Under the pieces are notes generated by a model. It saw only the letters and a program-made list of their open reading frames with translations. It made no database searches and had not been told where the DNA came from. 64,000 bases of DNA, taken from the NCBI RefSeq assembly GCF_012927205.1, contig NZ_JABBGC010000001.1:1550001-1614000 (forward strand), given 5' to 3'. This document shows, one piece after another, positions 51,611-60,707 of the stretch; position 1 is the first letter of the stretch; the number at the start of each line of letters is the position of its first letter. The translations under genes and the position numbers were made by a program. This stretch comes from Chitinophaga fulva (lineage in GTDB: Bacteria > Bacteroidota > Bacteroidia > Chitinophagales > Chitinophagaceae).

Positions 51611-51994
51611 CTACTCCTTATAAAAATCTATCAGGGAGCCGAAATAAGCCTCCTGCCAGCCGGCGGTAATGTCTTCAAAGGCTTCGTCCGGAATGTTGGT
51701 ATGTCTCAACTCCACATCGGTGCCTTTTTTACTGGGATGCAGAATGATCGTCACAATGGAGGGCGCTTCTTCATCTTCCCCAAAATACCATTGCTGCACA
51801 ATCTTTTTCCCTGGCTCAAATTCCAGGTTCTTACCCACGATGCTTTCTTCCCACAGGGCAAATTCCGACCCCGGTTCGGTGGACATCTCCGCTACCTCGC
51901 CTGTCCACAGTTGAATGGTGGCCGGATTGGTCAGCGCCGCGTAGACTTCTTCCGGTTCTGCCGGAATGCTAAAATATTTCTTGAAATCTTTCAT
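51611..51994 (-). CDS. SRPBCC/AHSA1-domain protein
   Basis: 127 residues from the ATG at 51994; the frame extends upstream through a non-conserved stretch. It is a single Aha1-C-terminal-type START-like domain: 'MKDFKKYFSIPAEPEEVYAALTNPATIQLWTGEVAEMS', 'EPGSEFALWEESIVGKNLEFEPGKKIVQQWYFG', 'PSIVTIILHPSKKGTDVELRHTNIPDEAFEDITAGWQEAYFGSLIDFY'. The family binds hydrophobic ligands or modulates Hsp90-like proteins; bacterial members are mostly uncharacterised. Convergent with the SUKH-like gene. Confidence 0.85.
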   Translation of the reverse strand: MKDFKKYFSIPAEPEEVYAALTNPATIQLWTGEVAEMSTEPGSEFALWEESIVGKNLEFEPGKKIVQQWYFGEDEEAPSIVTIILHPSKKGTDVELRHTNIPDEAFEDITAGWQEAYFGSLIDFYKE

Positions 51995-52056
51995 ATCAGT
52001 TTTCTGCTTACCCAAAACTAGCCCATTTTTGTATTTCGGCATTTTATTATTTGGCC

Positions 52057-52272
52057 ATTGGGATTTACGGATTTGTGGATTTATTGGATTTTTTTATCTG
52101 GTTATTGTGCGGTTGAGCAGACAAATTTGGTGGTCCGTCAGATTGGAGGGCTTTATTTAAGATAACTTTAGCAGTTTTATTTGAAATTATTGGGTAACTT
52201 TTTGGACAAATTTTTGCGATACGTTGTCATCAAATCCCCGAAATTCGTCATTCAAAAATCTGTAAATCCAAT
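52057..52272. repeat. Imperfect inverted AT-rich repeats flanking a 150-bp spacer
   Basis: ATTGGGATTTACGGATTT (52057-52074) and, inverted, AAATCTGTAAATCCAAT (52256-52272) match with one gap and one mismatch. GATTTACGGATTT is identical to 10021-10033. The region continues into CAAATGACAAAATATCCAAA, which includes the start codon of the following gene. Confidence 0.6.
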
Positions 52273-52281
52273 AATACCCAA

Positions 52282-52869
52282 ATGACAAAATATCCAAATG
52301 AACCTGTGTTTTTTGAGACAGGAGCAGCCTTCCGTAAATGGCTGGATAAAAATCATCATAAGGCAGAAGAGCTGCTGGTGGGATATTACAAGACCAGTTC
52401 CGGAAAGAAAAGCATGTCTTGGTCGGAATCGGTAGATGAAGCGATTTGCTATGGTTGGATAGATGGTGTTCGTAAATCCATCGATGGAGAAAGTTACACG
52501 ATCCGCTTTACGCCCCGCAAGCCTAAAAGCATCTGGAGCGCCATCAATATCAAGAAGGTGGAAGATCTTACGCGGGAAGGCCGGATGATGCCGGCGGGCC
52601 TTGCCGCTTTCAGTAAACGGGAATTGAAGCGTTCCGCCATTTATACCTACGAGCTAGAAGAATCGGCGCAGCTCTCTGAGGAATTTGAACAACAATTCCG
52701 CGCCAACGAAAAAGCCTGGGCTTTTTATCAGAAAATGGCGGCTGGCTACCGCAAGTTGACCGCCCATTGGGTGATGACGGCCAAACAAGCCGCCACCCGG
52801 GAGAATAGACTGGCTGAGCTGATACGGGACAGCGCCGCCGGCACAAAAGTGAAGAAATATAACTATTAA
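52282..52869 (+). CDS. YdeI/OmpD-associated family protein
   Basis: 195 residues. 'PVFFETGAAFRKWLDKNHHKAEELLVGYYKTSSGKKSMSWSESVDEAICYGWIDGVRKSIDGESYTIRFTPRKPKSIWSAINIKKVEDL' is the DUF1801/YdeI signature (Trp-rich, 'YGWIDG', 'RFTPR'), followed by a helical end. These small cytoplasmic proteins occur widely; some are linked to bacterial resistance to host peptides, but no activity is established. Its first codons (MTKYPNE) lie in the AT-rich repeat, so the N-terminus may be repeat-derived. The nitrilase gene follows at 14 bp. Confidence 0.88.
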   Translation: MTKYPNEPVFFETGAAFRKWLDKNHHKAEELLVGYYKTSSGKKSMSWSESVDEAICYGWIDGVRKSIDGESYTIRFTPRKPKSIWSAINIKKVEDLTREGRMMPAGLAAFSKRELKRSAIYTYELEESAQLSEEFEQQFRANEKAWAFYQKMAAGYRKLTAHWVMTAKQAATRENRLAELIRDSAAGTKVKKYNY

Positions 52870-52883
52870 GAATATACGAAACC

Positions 52884-53834
52884 ATGGAAAAATTAAAAGT
52901 AGCAACCGCGCAATTTGAGAACAAAAGTGGAGACAAAGCTTATAACCTCCAACAGATAAATGATATGGCTGCACAGGCGGCCGCTGATGGCGCACAGGCC
53001 ATCGCTTTTCATGAGTGCTCCGTAACCGGCTACACTTTTGCCCGCCACCTCTCCAAAGAGCAGATGCTGGACCTGGCTGAGTTCATCCCGGACGGCCCCA
53101 GTATTCAGCGCCTCACCGCTATTGCCCGCGAACATAATATCGCTATCCTGGCAGGCCTCTTTGAAAAAGATGCGGAGGACAAACTGTACAAAGCCTATGT
53201 ATGCGTAGATAAAAACGGGCTGGTAGCCAAATACCGCAAGCTGCATCCGTTTATCAATCCACACCTCACGCCTGGTGATGAATATGTGGTGTTTGACCTG
53301 CTGGGCTGGAAGTGCGGCATCCTGATCTGCTACGATAACAACGTGATCGAAAATGTAAGAGCTACCGCTTTACTCGGAGCCGATATCATCTTTATGCCGC
53401 ATGTGACTATGTGTACGCCTTCTTCCCGCCCCGGCGCCGGATTTGTAGACCCTGCCCTGTGGCAGAACCGCGAAGCAGATCCCACCTCCCTGCGACTGGA
53501 ATTTGACAGCCTCAAAGGCCGCGGATGGCTCATGAAATGGTTACCCGCCCGCGCGTACGACAACGGCGTATACGTGGTGTTCTCCAATCCTATCGGTATG
53601 GACGACGATCAGCTGAAAAACGGCTGCTCCATGATACTGGACCCCTTCGGTGATATTCTGGCAGAATGCCGCAAACTGGGCAACGATTTCGCAATCGCCA
53701 CCCTGACACCCGAAAAACTGCAACAGGCAGGCGGTTACCGTTACCGGAAAGCGCGTCGCCCCGATCTGTACCGCGATGTTATTGGTCAGCAACATACCTC
53801 TGAACAAAAGGTAGTATGGCTGGACAATAAATAA
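52884..53834 (+). CDS. Carbon-nitrogen hydrolase (nitrilase superfamily)
   Basis: 316 residues with the complete Glu-Lys-Cys triad: Glu44 (IAFHECSVTGY), Lys119 (YRKLHPF) and Cys149 (GILICYDNN). The rest is the nitrilase alpha-beta-beta-alpha sandwich. The enzyme hydrolyses nitriles, amides, N-carbamyl compounds or omega-amides; the loop 'THVTMCTPSSRPGAGF' region ('MPHVTMCTPSSRPGAGFVDPALW') is of the N-carbamoyl/aliphatic amidase style, but the substrate is not determinable. Close to the YdeI gene (14 bp), probably cotranscribed. Confidence 0.92.
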   Translation: MEKLKVATAQFENKSGDKAYNLQQINDMAAQAAADGAQAIAFHECSVTGYTFARHLSKEQMLDLAEFIPDGPSIQRLTAIAREHNIAILAGLFEKDAEDKLYKAYVCVDKNGLVAKYRKLHPFINPHLTPGDEYVVFDLLGWKCGILICYDNNVIENVRATALLGADIIFMPHVTMCTPSSRPGAGFVDPALWQNREADPTSLRLEFDSLKGRGWLMKWLPARAYDNGVYVVFSNPIGMDDDQLKNGCSMILDPFGDILAECRKLGNDFAIATLTPEKLQQAGGYRYRKARRPDLYRDVIGQQHTSEQKVVWLDNK

Positions 53835-53888
53835 GTTTTATTATTTTTAAAACTCCGGGCAGAACAGAGGCAACCGGGCTTGCCAACG

Positions 53889-54485
53889 ATGCATTCAATT
53901 CCATATAATGACACCGAACTACTGAAACGTTTGGCCAGCGGGGACGCGGTAGCATACCGCGAACTGTTCGTGCGTCATTGGGATGCCGTGTATTCGTCCG
54001 CCCTGCTGCTCTCCCGTTCCCCGGATATTGCAGAAGATATTGCCCAGGAGGTATTTGTGACCCTCTGGGAAAAACGTGCGCAGCTGGCACAAGTAGAGAA
54101 GCTGGATGCCTACTTCTTTATCATGGCCCGTAACCTGCTCTACAGCCGGCTGCGCAAATTAGCCTCCCAGGATGCCTACCGGCAATACCTGCTGGACTAC
54201 CAGCACGAAACCTCCCACTCGGGCACAGAAGTCCGGGCGGAGTTCAGGGAACTGGAAAGCGCCATCCATGCCGCCATCCACCGCCTGCCTCCCCAGCAAC
54301 AGAAAGCCTTCCGCATGAGCCGCTTTGAAGGCATGGGGCATGAAGAAATAGCCCACGCCATGGGTCTGTCCCGCATCACCATTAAAAGTTATATTGTACA
54401 GGCGCTCGCCACCCTCCGTAAGCTACTGGCGCACTATCCCGGCTTATTCCTCCTCACTATAGCCACGCTCGCTCACCCCTGCTAA
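53889..54485 (+). CDS. RNA polymerase ECF sigma factor, SusCD locus
   Basis: 198 residues from the ATG at 53889 (an in-frame TTG at 53880 is rejected). Region 2: 'LASGDAVAYRELFVRHWDAVYSSALLLSRSPDIAEDIAQEVFVTLWEKRAQL' and 'LDAYFFIMARNLLYSRLRK'. Region 4: 'IHRLPPQQQKAFRMSRFEGMGHEEIAHAMGLSRITIKSYIVQALATLRKLL'. A hydrophobic C-terminal tail (FLLTIATLAH) is unusual for a sigma factor. Followed by a FecR anti-sigma gene and an STN-type SusC, so it should activate that uptake operon when the receptor is occupied. Confidence 0.95.
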   Translation: MHSIPYNDTELLKRLASGDAVAYRELFVRHWDAVYSSALLLSRSPDIAEDIAQEVFVTLWEKRAQLAQVEKLDAYFFIMARNLLYSRLRKLASQDAYRQYLLDYQHETSHSGTEVRAEFRELESAIHAAIHRLPPQQQKAFRMSRFEGMGHEEIAHAMGLSRITIKSYIVQALATLRKLLAHYPGLFLLTIATLAHPC

Positions 54486-54557
54486 AAATATTTTTCCGGC
54501 AACACCTCCCTCTGCTCCGTTGATGCGTCTTTACCGTAACAACGTCGCATACCGGTT

Positions 54558-55727
54558 ATGGAACCAACACCTTTATCAACCCTGATAACACGATATCTCC
54601 ACGAAGAGCTGAGCGAAGAAGAAACCGCACAGCTCTGGGAAACCCTGCGGGAAGGCCATGGGCAGGAAGCATGGAACGAAGCCCTGCTGGCTCTGTTGCA
54701 GGATAAAGACAAACACGGTCACGCCAACACGGAACGGATGGAGCAAATCTATGCGTCCATCCGCCCTGTAGACACGCCGGTTGTGTCTCTCGCCCGCCGT
54801 CGATGGATGTACCCGGCCGCAGCAGCCGTGATACTGGCCGTGGTCCTTGTAACGGCAGCCTTCTGGCGGTCGCGCGGGCCGCAACCGCCGCTGGCGGACC
54901 ATCCTGCGGCGCCGGTACACGAGGTGATGCCCGGAGGCAATAAAGCCATGCTCACACTGGCAGACGGCAGCACCATCACGCTCGACAGCGCCGGCAACGG
55001 CGCCCTCGCGCAACAAGGCAATGTGCAGGTGGTGCAGGTCAATAACGGTCAACTGGCCTACCAGGCCAGCGGCAGCCACGCAGCCGGGGCTGTACAGTAC
55101 AATACACTGGCCATCCCCCGTGGCGGACAGTTCCGCGTGACCCTGCCGGACGGTACCAACGTCTGGATCAATGCCGCTTCCACCCTGCGTTACCCAACAG
55201 CTTTCTCTGGTACAGACAGGACCGTGGAGCTTACAGGTGAAGCCTACTTTGAAGTGGCAAAAATGCCGGAAAAACCTTTCCACGTAAAAGTCCGCAATAT
55301 GGACGTCCAGGTGCTGGGAACACACTTTAACGTAATGGCCTATACGGAGGAGACATCCGTTCAGACCACCCTGCTGGAAGGTGCGGTAAAAGTACACACC
55401 GCCGGCGCGGAGACAGCCCTGCGGCCCGGACAGCAGCTGCGGATGGAGCAAACGGGCCAGCTCTCCGTTGTCAATCATGCAGACCTTGATGAAATCATCG
55501 CCTGGAAGAACGGCTACTTCCAGTTCAACCATGAAAAACTACCCGGCGTTATGCGGCAGATAGCCCGCTGGTACGATGTGGATATTGCCTATGAAGGCAA
55601 CATCCCCGACCGGGAATTCGGCGGTAAAATTTCCCGTAACAGCAGCATAGAAGAAGTCCTGAGAATACTCGAGTTAAGCAAGATCCATTTCAGAATAGAA
55701 AAAAAGAAGATCATCGTCATACCATGA
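54558..55727 (+). CDS. FecR-family anti-sigma factor, SusCD locus
   Basis: 389 residues. The cytoplasmic N-terminus contains 'LITRYLHEELSEEETAQLWETL'; one transmembrane helix spans ~84-103 (MYPAAAAVILAVVLVTAAFW); the periplasmic FecR domain shows 'LTLADGSTITLDSAGNG', 'IPRGGQFRVTLPDGTNVWINAASTLRYPTAFSGTDRTVELTGEAYFEV' and 'VLGTHFNVMAYTEE'; the end is the STN-like 'LPGVMRQIARWYDVDIAYEGNIPDREFGGKISRNSSIEEVLRILELSKIHFRIE'. It holds the sigma factor inactive until contacted by the receptor's STN domain. Lies 72 bp after the sigma gene. Confidence 0.95.
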   Translation: MEPTPLSTLITRYLHEELSEEETAQLWETLREGHGQEAWNEALLALLQDKDKHGHANTERMEQIYASIRPVDTPVVSLARRRWMYPAAAAVILAVVLVTAAFWRSRGPQPPLADHPAAPVHEVMPGGNKAMLTLADGSTITLDSAGNGALAQQGNVQVVQVNNGQLAYQASGSHAAGAVQYNTLAIPRGGQFRVTLPDGTNVWINAASTLRYPTAFSGTDRTVELTGEAYFEVAKMPEKPFHVKVRNMDVQVLGTHFNVMAYTEETSVQTTLLEGAVKVHTAGAETALRPGQQLRMEQTGQLSVVNHADLDEIIAWKNGYFQFNHEKLPGVMRQIARWYDVDIAYEGNIPDREFGGKISRNSSIEEVLRILELSKIHFRIEKKKIIVIP

Positions 55728-55898
55728 AAACAACCGTTATGAAAAATGATTAATTAACACAGCAGGGGCCCAAAAAAAACCGGAAGTGTTCCAGCACTCC
55801 CGGCGGTCGTTTGGGTAACCCATGAAAATCGTTCCACGACTCTCGCTTCCTGGTTTTAAACCGGGACAGGGCTTTTATTACCCAAACAATTCAAAAGT
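55728..55898 (+). promoter_or_regulatory. Structured leader upstream of susC
   Basis: 171 bp with paired sequences: GTTTGGGTAA (55809-55818) and TTACCCAAAC (55878-55887) are exact complements enclosing ~60 nt, and an inner TGGTTTTAAACCG-type hairpin lies between. Upstream of this, CCGGAAGTG/CACTCCCGG near 55781-55806 may form a stem. This is expected to be the mRNA leader of the sigma-controlled SusC gene. Confidence 0.5.
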
Positions 55899-58800
55899 AT
55901 GCAATTTAGTTCTATTTGCAGGCGACCGGCTTATCAACCACGGTGTATCGCCAAAATGCTACTGGCCATGAAATTATCAGCCATCATCTTACTGTGTGCC
56001 TGTTTACAGGTCAGCGCAAAGGGATACTCCCAAAGCGTTTCCCTGTCTGAAAAGAATGTGCCACTCGAAAAAGTTTTCCGTGCTATCGAAAAACAAACGG
56101 GCTATGTCTTTTTCTTCGATCATCGCCTGCTCGATAACACCCGGCGTGTAACCGTAGAAGTGACATCGGTGCCGCTGGAAAAAGTGCTGGAGCTTTGCCT
56201 CGGGCAGCAGTCCCTTACCTGGAGCATCGTTGGGCAAAATATCGTGATAGAACCGTCAGAGAACGGAAAGAATGCTCCGCCGGCGACACCGCCGCAGGAA
56301 CAGCCGGTCACCGGCCGTGTGACCGCCGCCACGGGAGAGCCGCTGCCCGGCGCCACAGTGGTGGTCAAAGGCAGCAAAACCGGCACACAGACGGACGCCG
56401 ATGGTTTCTTTAAATTAACAGCTCCCCGTACGGCCGTTCTCGTTATCTCTTATATCGGTTATAAACCACAGGAAGTAGCGGCCGCCAGCAAACAGCCGCT
56501 GCAAATACGCCTGGAAGCGGAGGTGAACAAAGCCAACGAAGTAGTGGTGATTGGTTATGGTACCGCTAAAAAAAGCGATCTTACCGGCTCCGTATCACAA
56601 ATAAAATCCGCTGACATCACCGCCCAGCCCAATACCAACGTGATGCAGGCGCTGACCGGCCGCGCTCCGGGCGTACGCGTGATGCAGAACAACGGCGCCC
56701 CGGGAGGCGCCATCAGTGTGCGCATCCGCGGTATCAATTCTATCATGGGCGGCAACGACCCGCTATACGTGATCGACGGATTTCCCTACAACGGCAACCC
56801 TACCTTTTTGCAACCTGCCGATATCGCCTCCATGGAAATTCTCAAAGATGCCTCTTCCACGGCTATCTACGGCTCCCGCGGCGCAAATGGTATCGTGATC
56901 ATCACCACCAAAACCGGCAGGAAAAAAGAAGCGACCAACGTGGAGGTAAATGCAGGGTATACTATTCAGTCCGTTTCGAAAAAGATGAAACTGATGAATG
57001 CCCAACAATATGCCATGCTGTATAATGAACAGGCAGCGAACGACGGACAGGCAGCCTATTTCACCAAAGCGCAAATAGATTCATTCGGATTGGACCCAGG
57101 TACCGACTGGCAATCCCTCGTGATGCACAAGGCGCCTATCTATAATACCAGCGCTACCGTCAGCGGTGGAACAGACCGGACACGCTTTTCCCTTTCCGGT
57201 GGCATGTTCCTGCAGGATGGCATTGTACGTAACAGTAACTACAAACGCTACTCCATCCGTGGCAGTGTGGAACATGATATCAGTAAAATATTCAGCATCT
57301 CCTATAATGCCACGTTAACGCGAATGGATACACGTAGCCAGAATTCCAGTCTCGGTAACCGCGGCAGCGACCTGATCTCTGCCATGCTGATGGCGCCACC
57401 CACGCTCACGCCTTATCTGCCTGACGGCAGTTACCGCCGCCTCACCACGGCCTATCCTTTTATTTCCAACGCTATCATCAACCCGATGGTGCCTGTCAAT
57501 GAGATATCCGATCGCCTGAAAGGGGACCGCGTGTTTTCCAACGCGGCACTAACCATCAAGCCATGGAAAGACTTGTCCATACGGATTTCCGGCGGTATCG
57601 ATAACCTGAATGACAGGGCCGACTATTATGCTGACATTGAACCCTCTACCAATTCCGTAGGTGCTGCGACCGTGAAAACGACACAGTCCACCAGCCTGCT
57701 CAACGAGAACGTGTTGAACTACAACAAGAAGTTAGGTATCCATGGCATCAATGTAACAGCCGGTTTCACCTACCAGGATTATGTGCGCACCACCATGGAC
57801 GGTTCCGGTATCGGGTTTCTCAGTGATGTTACTAAAACCGGTTCACTCGGAAGTGCCGGCACGCCTGGTATTCCAGCCAGCAGCTATGAAAAATGGGTAT
57901 TGCTTTCTTACCTCGCAAGGGTGAATTATACGTTACTGGACAAATATCTTTTTACCGTGAGTGTGCGCCGGGATGGTTCTTCCCGCTATTCCCCGGGCAA
58001 CAAATGGAGCAACTTTCCTTCCGCCGCCATCGCATGGAGAGCGGGTGATGAGCCTTTCCTGAAAGGTTCCCGTGTAGTATCTGACCTCAAAGTGAGGGCC
58101 AGTTACGGCGCCACCGGCAGCACCGCAGTAAGCCCCTATCAGACCATGAACCAGCTGCGGCCCGCCAATACCATCTTCGGTGATGCGCTGTACACCGCCT
58201 TTGCTCCCGGTACCGTGTTGCCCGGCAACCTTAAATGGGAAACCACCTACCAGGCCGACTTTGGTGTGGACGCTGCCCTTTTTAATGACAGGGTGCGTGT
58301 TACCGCCGACTTCTATCATAAGCGCACCAAAAACCTGCTGAATACCGTGCAGCTGCCTGCTTCCATGGGATACCGCACTACCCTGCAAAATGTGGGAGAG
58401 ATGGAAAACAAAGGCATGGAATTCTCCGTTGATGTGGATGTGATGAAACAAGCCGTCACCTGGAATGTAAATGCCAATATCTCTTTTAACCGCAATAAAA
58501 TCGTGAAGTTGTATAACGGGCAGGACATCTTCGGTAATACACTTTATACCGGCTCCCTGAATGATTACGTGAACCTGCTGCGCGAAGGACAACCGTTTGG
58601 CATCTTCTACGGTTACGTAGAAACAGGCTACACCACACAAGGCAATCTACAATATGCTGATCTCAACAAAGACGGAAAAATCAGCGCAGATGATAAAACC
58701 TACATCGGTAATCCGAATCCTGATTTTACCTACGGTCTGAATTCAGTGACCAGTTACAAAGGGTTTGAACTGTCCATCTTCATACAAGGCTCTAAAGGCA

Positions 58801-59234
58801 ATGATATTTTTAACCTCAACAAAGCGGCCACGCTGGATTTGGGAATGGGCCTGAACCTGCCTGCCGACGTGGCGTATGATCACTGGACACCGGAAAAAAC
58901 ACAGGCGAAATATCCGAAGATCACCCGCACGCTGGCTGGCAATATGTCTACCCGTTTTGTGGAAGACGGTTCCTATCTGCGGTTTAAAAACATACAACTG
59001 GCATATAACATCCCCCTGGAAAAAATGCATGTGAAATGGTTTAAAAAAGCACAGGTATATGTAAGCGGACAAAACCTGATCACTATCACGCGTTATTCGT
59101 GGTATGATCCGGAGGTGAACGCGTTTGGCTCGCTGCTGGCGCCCGGCGCCATGAGCTCCGTTAACCAGGGGATTGATTATGCTACCTATCCCACCAACAA
59201 ATCGGTAACGTTTGGTATCAGATGTGGTTTTTGA
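55899..59234 (+). CDS. SusC/RagA TonB-dependent transporter with STN domain
   Basis: 1111 residues. A long positively charged N-region precedes the signal helix (MKLSAIILLCACLQVSA); starts at codons 20 or 24 are possible. In order: STN domain (~47-118, 'VSLSEKNVPLEKVFRAIEKQTGYVFFFDH'), carboxypeptidase-regulatory domain (~137-215, 'VTGRVTAATGEPLPGATVVVKGSKTGTQTDADGFFKL'), 'KANEVVVIGYGTAKKSDLTGSV', plug ('PLYVIDGFPYNGNPTFLQPADIASMEILKDASSTAIYGSRGANGIVIITTK') and barrel ending '...KSVTFGIRCGF'. The STN domain marks it as a signal-transducing SusC linked to the sigma/FecR pair just upstream. Substrate unknown. Confidence 0.96.
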   Translation: MQFSSICRRPAYQPRCIAKMLLAMKLSAIILLCACLQVSAKGYSQSVSLSEKNVPLEKVFRAIEKQTGYVFFFDHRLLDNTRRVTVEVTSVPLEKVLELCLGQQSLTWSIVGQNIVIEPSENGKNAPPATPPQEQPVTGRVTAATGEPLPGATVVVKGSKTGTQTDADGFFKLTAPRTAVLVISYIGYKPQEVAAASKQPLQIRLEAEVNKANEVVVIGYGTAKKSDLTGSVSQIKSADITAQPNTNVMQALTGRAPGVRVMQNNGAPGGAISVRIRGINSIMGGNDPLYVIDGFPYNGNPTFLQPADIASMEILKDASSTAIYGSRGANGIVIITTKTGRKKEATNVEVNAGYTIQSVSKKMKLMNAQQYAMLYNEQAANDGQAAYFTKAQIDSFGLDPGTDWQSLVMHKAPIYNTSATVSGGTDRTRFSLSGGMFLQDGIVRNSNYKRYSIRGSVEHDISKIFSISYNATLTRMDTRSQNSSLGNRGSDLISAMLMAPPTLTPYLPDGSYRRLTTAYPFISNAIINPMVPVNEISDRLKGDRVFSNAALTIKPWKDLSIRISGGIDNLNDRADYYADIEPSTNSVGAATVKTTQSTSLLNENVLNYNKKLGIHGINVTAGFTYQDYVRTTMDGSGIGFLSDVTKTGSLGSAGTPGIPASSYEKWVLLSYLARVNYTLLDKYLFTVSVRRDGSSRYSPGNKWSNFPSAAIAWRAGDEPFLKGSRVVSDLKVRASYGATGSTAVSPYQTMNQLRPANTIFGDALYTAFAPGTVLPGNLKWETTYQADFGVDAALFNDRVRVTADFYHKRTKNLLNTVQLPASMGYRTTLQNVGEMENKGMEFSVDVDVMKQAVTWNVNANISFNRNKIVKLYNGQDIFGNTLYTGSLNDYVNLLREGQPFGIFYGYVETGYTTQGNLQYADLNKDGKISADDKTYIGNPNPDFTYGLNSVTSYKGFELSIFIQGSKGNDIFNLNKAATLDLGMGLNLPADVAYDHWTPEKTQAKYPKITRTLAGNMSTRFVEDGSYLRFKNIQLAYNIPLEKMHVKWFKKAQVYVSGQNLITITRYSWYDPEVNAFGSLLAPGAMSSVNQGIDYATYPTNKSVTFGIRCGF

Positions 59235-59257
59235 TTTTCCAACATTCAATCTTTTTT

Positions 59258-60706
59258 ATGAAATATAGTATCCTCGCCATATTGTCTGTGTTGCTGTTTA
59301 CTTCCTGTGAGAAATTGCTGGAAGAAAAACCACAGTCCATTGCAGCTGAACAGTTTTATAATAATGCCGCCGAAGTACAGGCCGGCCTGAATGCCATTTA
59401 TACGCCCATCCGCGCAGGGGCTATCATGGGAGCGTTGTACCAGATACAGCAGGAAATCTACACGGAGTATATGTATGGCCGTGGCAGCCACGCACCCCTG
59501 AATGATTATGCCGGGCTGGACAACACTAACATCACCCGGGTGGCCGATATGTGGGCTGCTTTTTATGAAGCGGTCCGCAATGCCAATATTGTGATTCAGA
59601 AAACGCCTGTCGGTAAAAATATCAGCGATGCCGATAAAAGTAAATTCCTGGGAGAAGCCCGGTTCATGCGTGGTTTGCTGTACTTCTACCTGGTGCGCAA
59701 CTGGGCCGGGGTACCTATTCGTAAGGAAAACAACATGGATTCCCTGAATGTGCCAAGAAGCAGTAAGGAAGCGGTATATCAGCTGATCATCGAGGATCTT
59801 TTGTTTGCTGAAGCTAATCTGCCGGACGCAGCGCGGTTGGTGGGCGCACCATCCAAATGGGCAGCCAAGACAGTACTGACGGATGTGTATATGAACGGGA
59901 ACGATTATCAGAAGGCACGTGACAAAGCGCTGGAGGTGATACAGTCCGGTAAATTTTCCCTCGTGAATGTGACCGTATCAGCCGACTTTGATAAACTGTT
60001 TGGGCCGGATATTATCACCACGCCGGAGGAAATTTTTTACCTGAAATTCTCGCGCCAGCCTAACGGTCAGGGTTTTCAATATCCTATTTATGCACATTAT
60101 CCGGGCGCCGGCTATTATCCTCCCGGCGGCTATTACACCCTGTACAGCGATGCGGTAAACAATACTTTTGTACGGAACTGGGACAAAAACGATCTGCGGT
60201 ACGATTATAACTGGTACGTACAAACGTTTGGTCTGGGCGCCAGCACTATTCTCAACAAAAAATTCAGTGACCGTACTACCACCACCGCAGCGGGAAATGA
60301 TTATCCGATGTACCGCTATGCGGATTTGTTATTATTTTACGCAGAATGCGACAGTCGTGTTAACAACGGCCCCACTACAGACGCGTTGGAGAAACTGAAT
60401 ATGATACACCGCCGGGCATACGGTAAGAACCCGCTGATAGCTGATGCCACGGTCGATTTTAAAATGTCCGGTTATGGCAACTTACAGGCTTTCGTTGATC
60501 AGATCGTGAAAGAGCGTGCCTATGAGGATTGCAGCGAAGGCAAACACTGGTTGGACCTGAAGCGGCTGGGCATCGCAAAAGATGTGATTAAAGCGATGAA
60601 AGGTATTACAATGGCCGATAAACATCTGCTGTGGCCGATTCCTACAATTGAATACAACTACAATAAAGCAATTGATCCAATAAAAGACCAGAATCCCGGG
60701 TATTAA
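59258..60706 (+). CDS. SusD/RagB-family lipoprotein, sigma-controlled locus
   Basis: 482 residues from the ATG at 59258; an earlier ATG (59222) overlaps susC and would hide the lipoprotein signal (MKYSILAILSVLLFTSC, Cys17). SusD marks: 'EKPQSIAAEQFYNNAAEVQAGLNAIYTPIR', 'FLGEARFMRGLLYFYLVRNWAGVPIRKE', 'KWAAKTVLTDVYMNGNDYQKARDKALEVI', 'YRYADLLLFYAECDSRV' and the end 'IVKERAYEDCSEGKHWLDLKRLGI...LLWPIPTIEYNYNKAIDPIKDQNPGY'. Surface lid of the SusC above; gap 23 bp. The next gene starts 1 bp after its stop. Confidence 0.95.
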   Translation: MKYSILAILSVLLFTSCEKLLEEKPQSIAAEQFYNNAAEVQAGLNAIYTPIRAGAIMGALYQIQQEIYTEYMYGRGSHAPLNDYAGLDNTNITRVADMWAAFYEAVRNANIVIQKTPVGKNISDADKSKFLGEARFMRGLLYFYLVRNWAGVPIRKENNMDSLNVPRSSKEAVYQLIIEDLLFAEANLPDAARLVGAPSKWAAKTVLTDVYMNGNDYQKARDKALEVIQSGKFSLVNVTVSADFDKLFGPDIITTPEEIFYLKFSRQPNGQGFQYPIYAHYPGAGYYPPGGYYTLYSDAVNNTFVRNWDKNDLRYDYNWYVQTFGLGASTILNKKFSDRTTTTAAGNDYPMYRYADLLLFYAECDSRVNNGPTTDALEKLNMIHRRAYGKNPLIADATVDFKMSGYGNLQAFVDQIVKERAYEDCSEGKHWLDLKRLGIAKDVIKAMKGITMADKHLLWPIPTIEYNYNKAIDPIKDQNPGY

Positions 60707-60707
60707 A

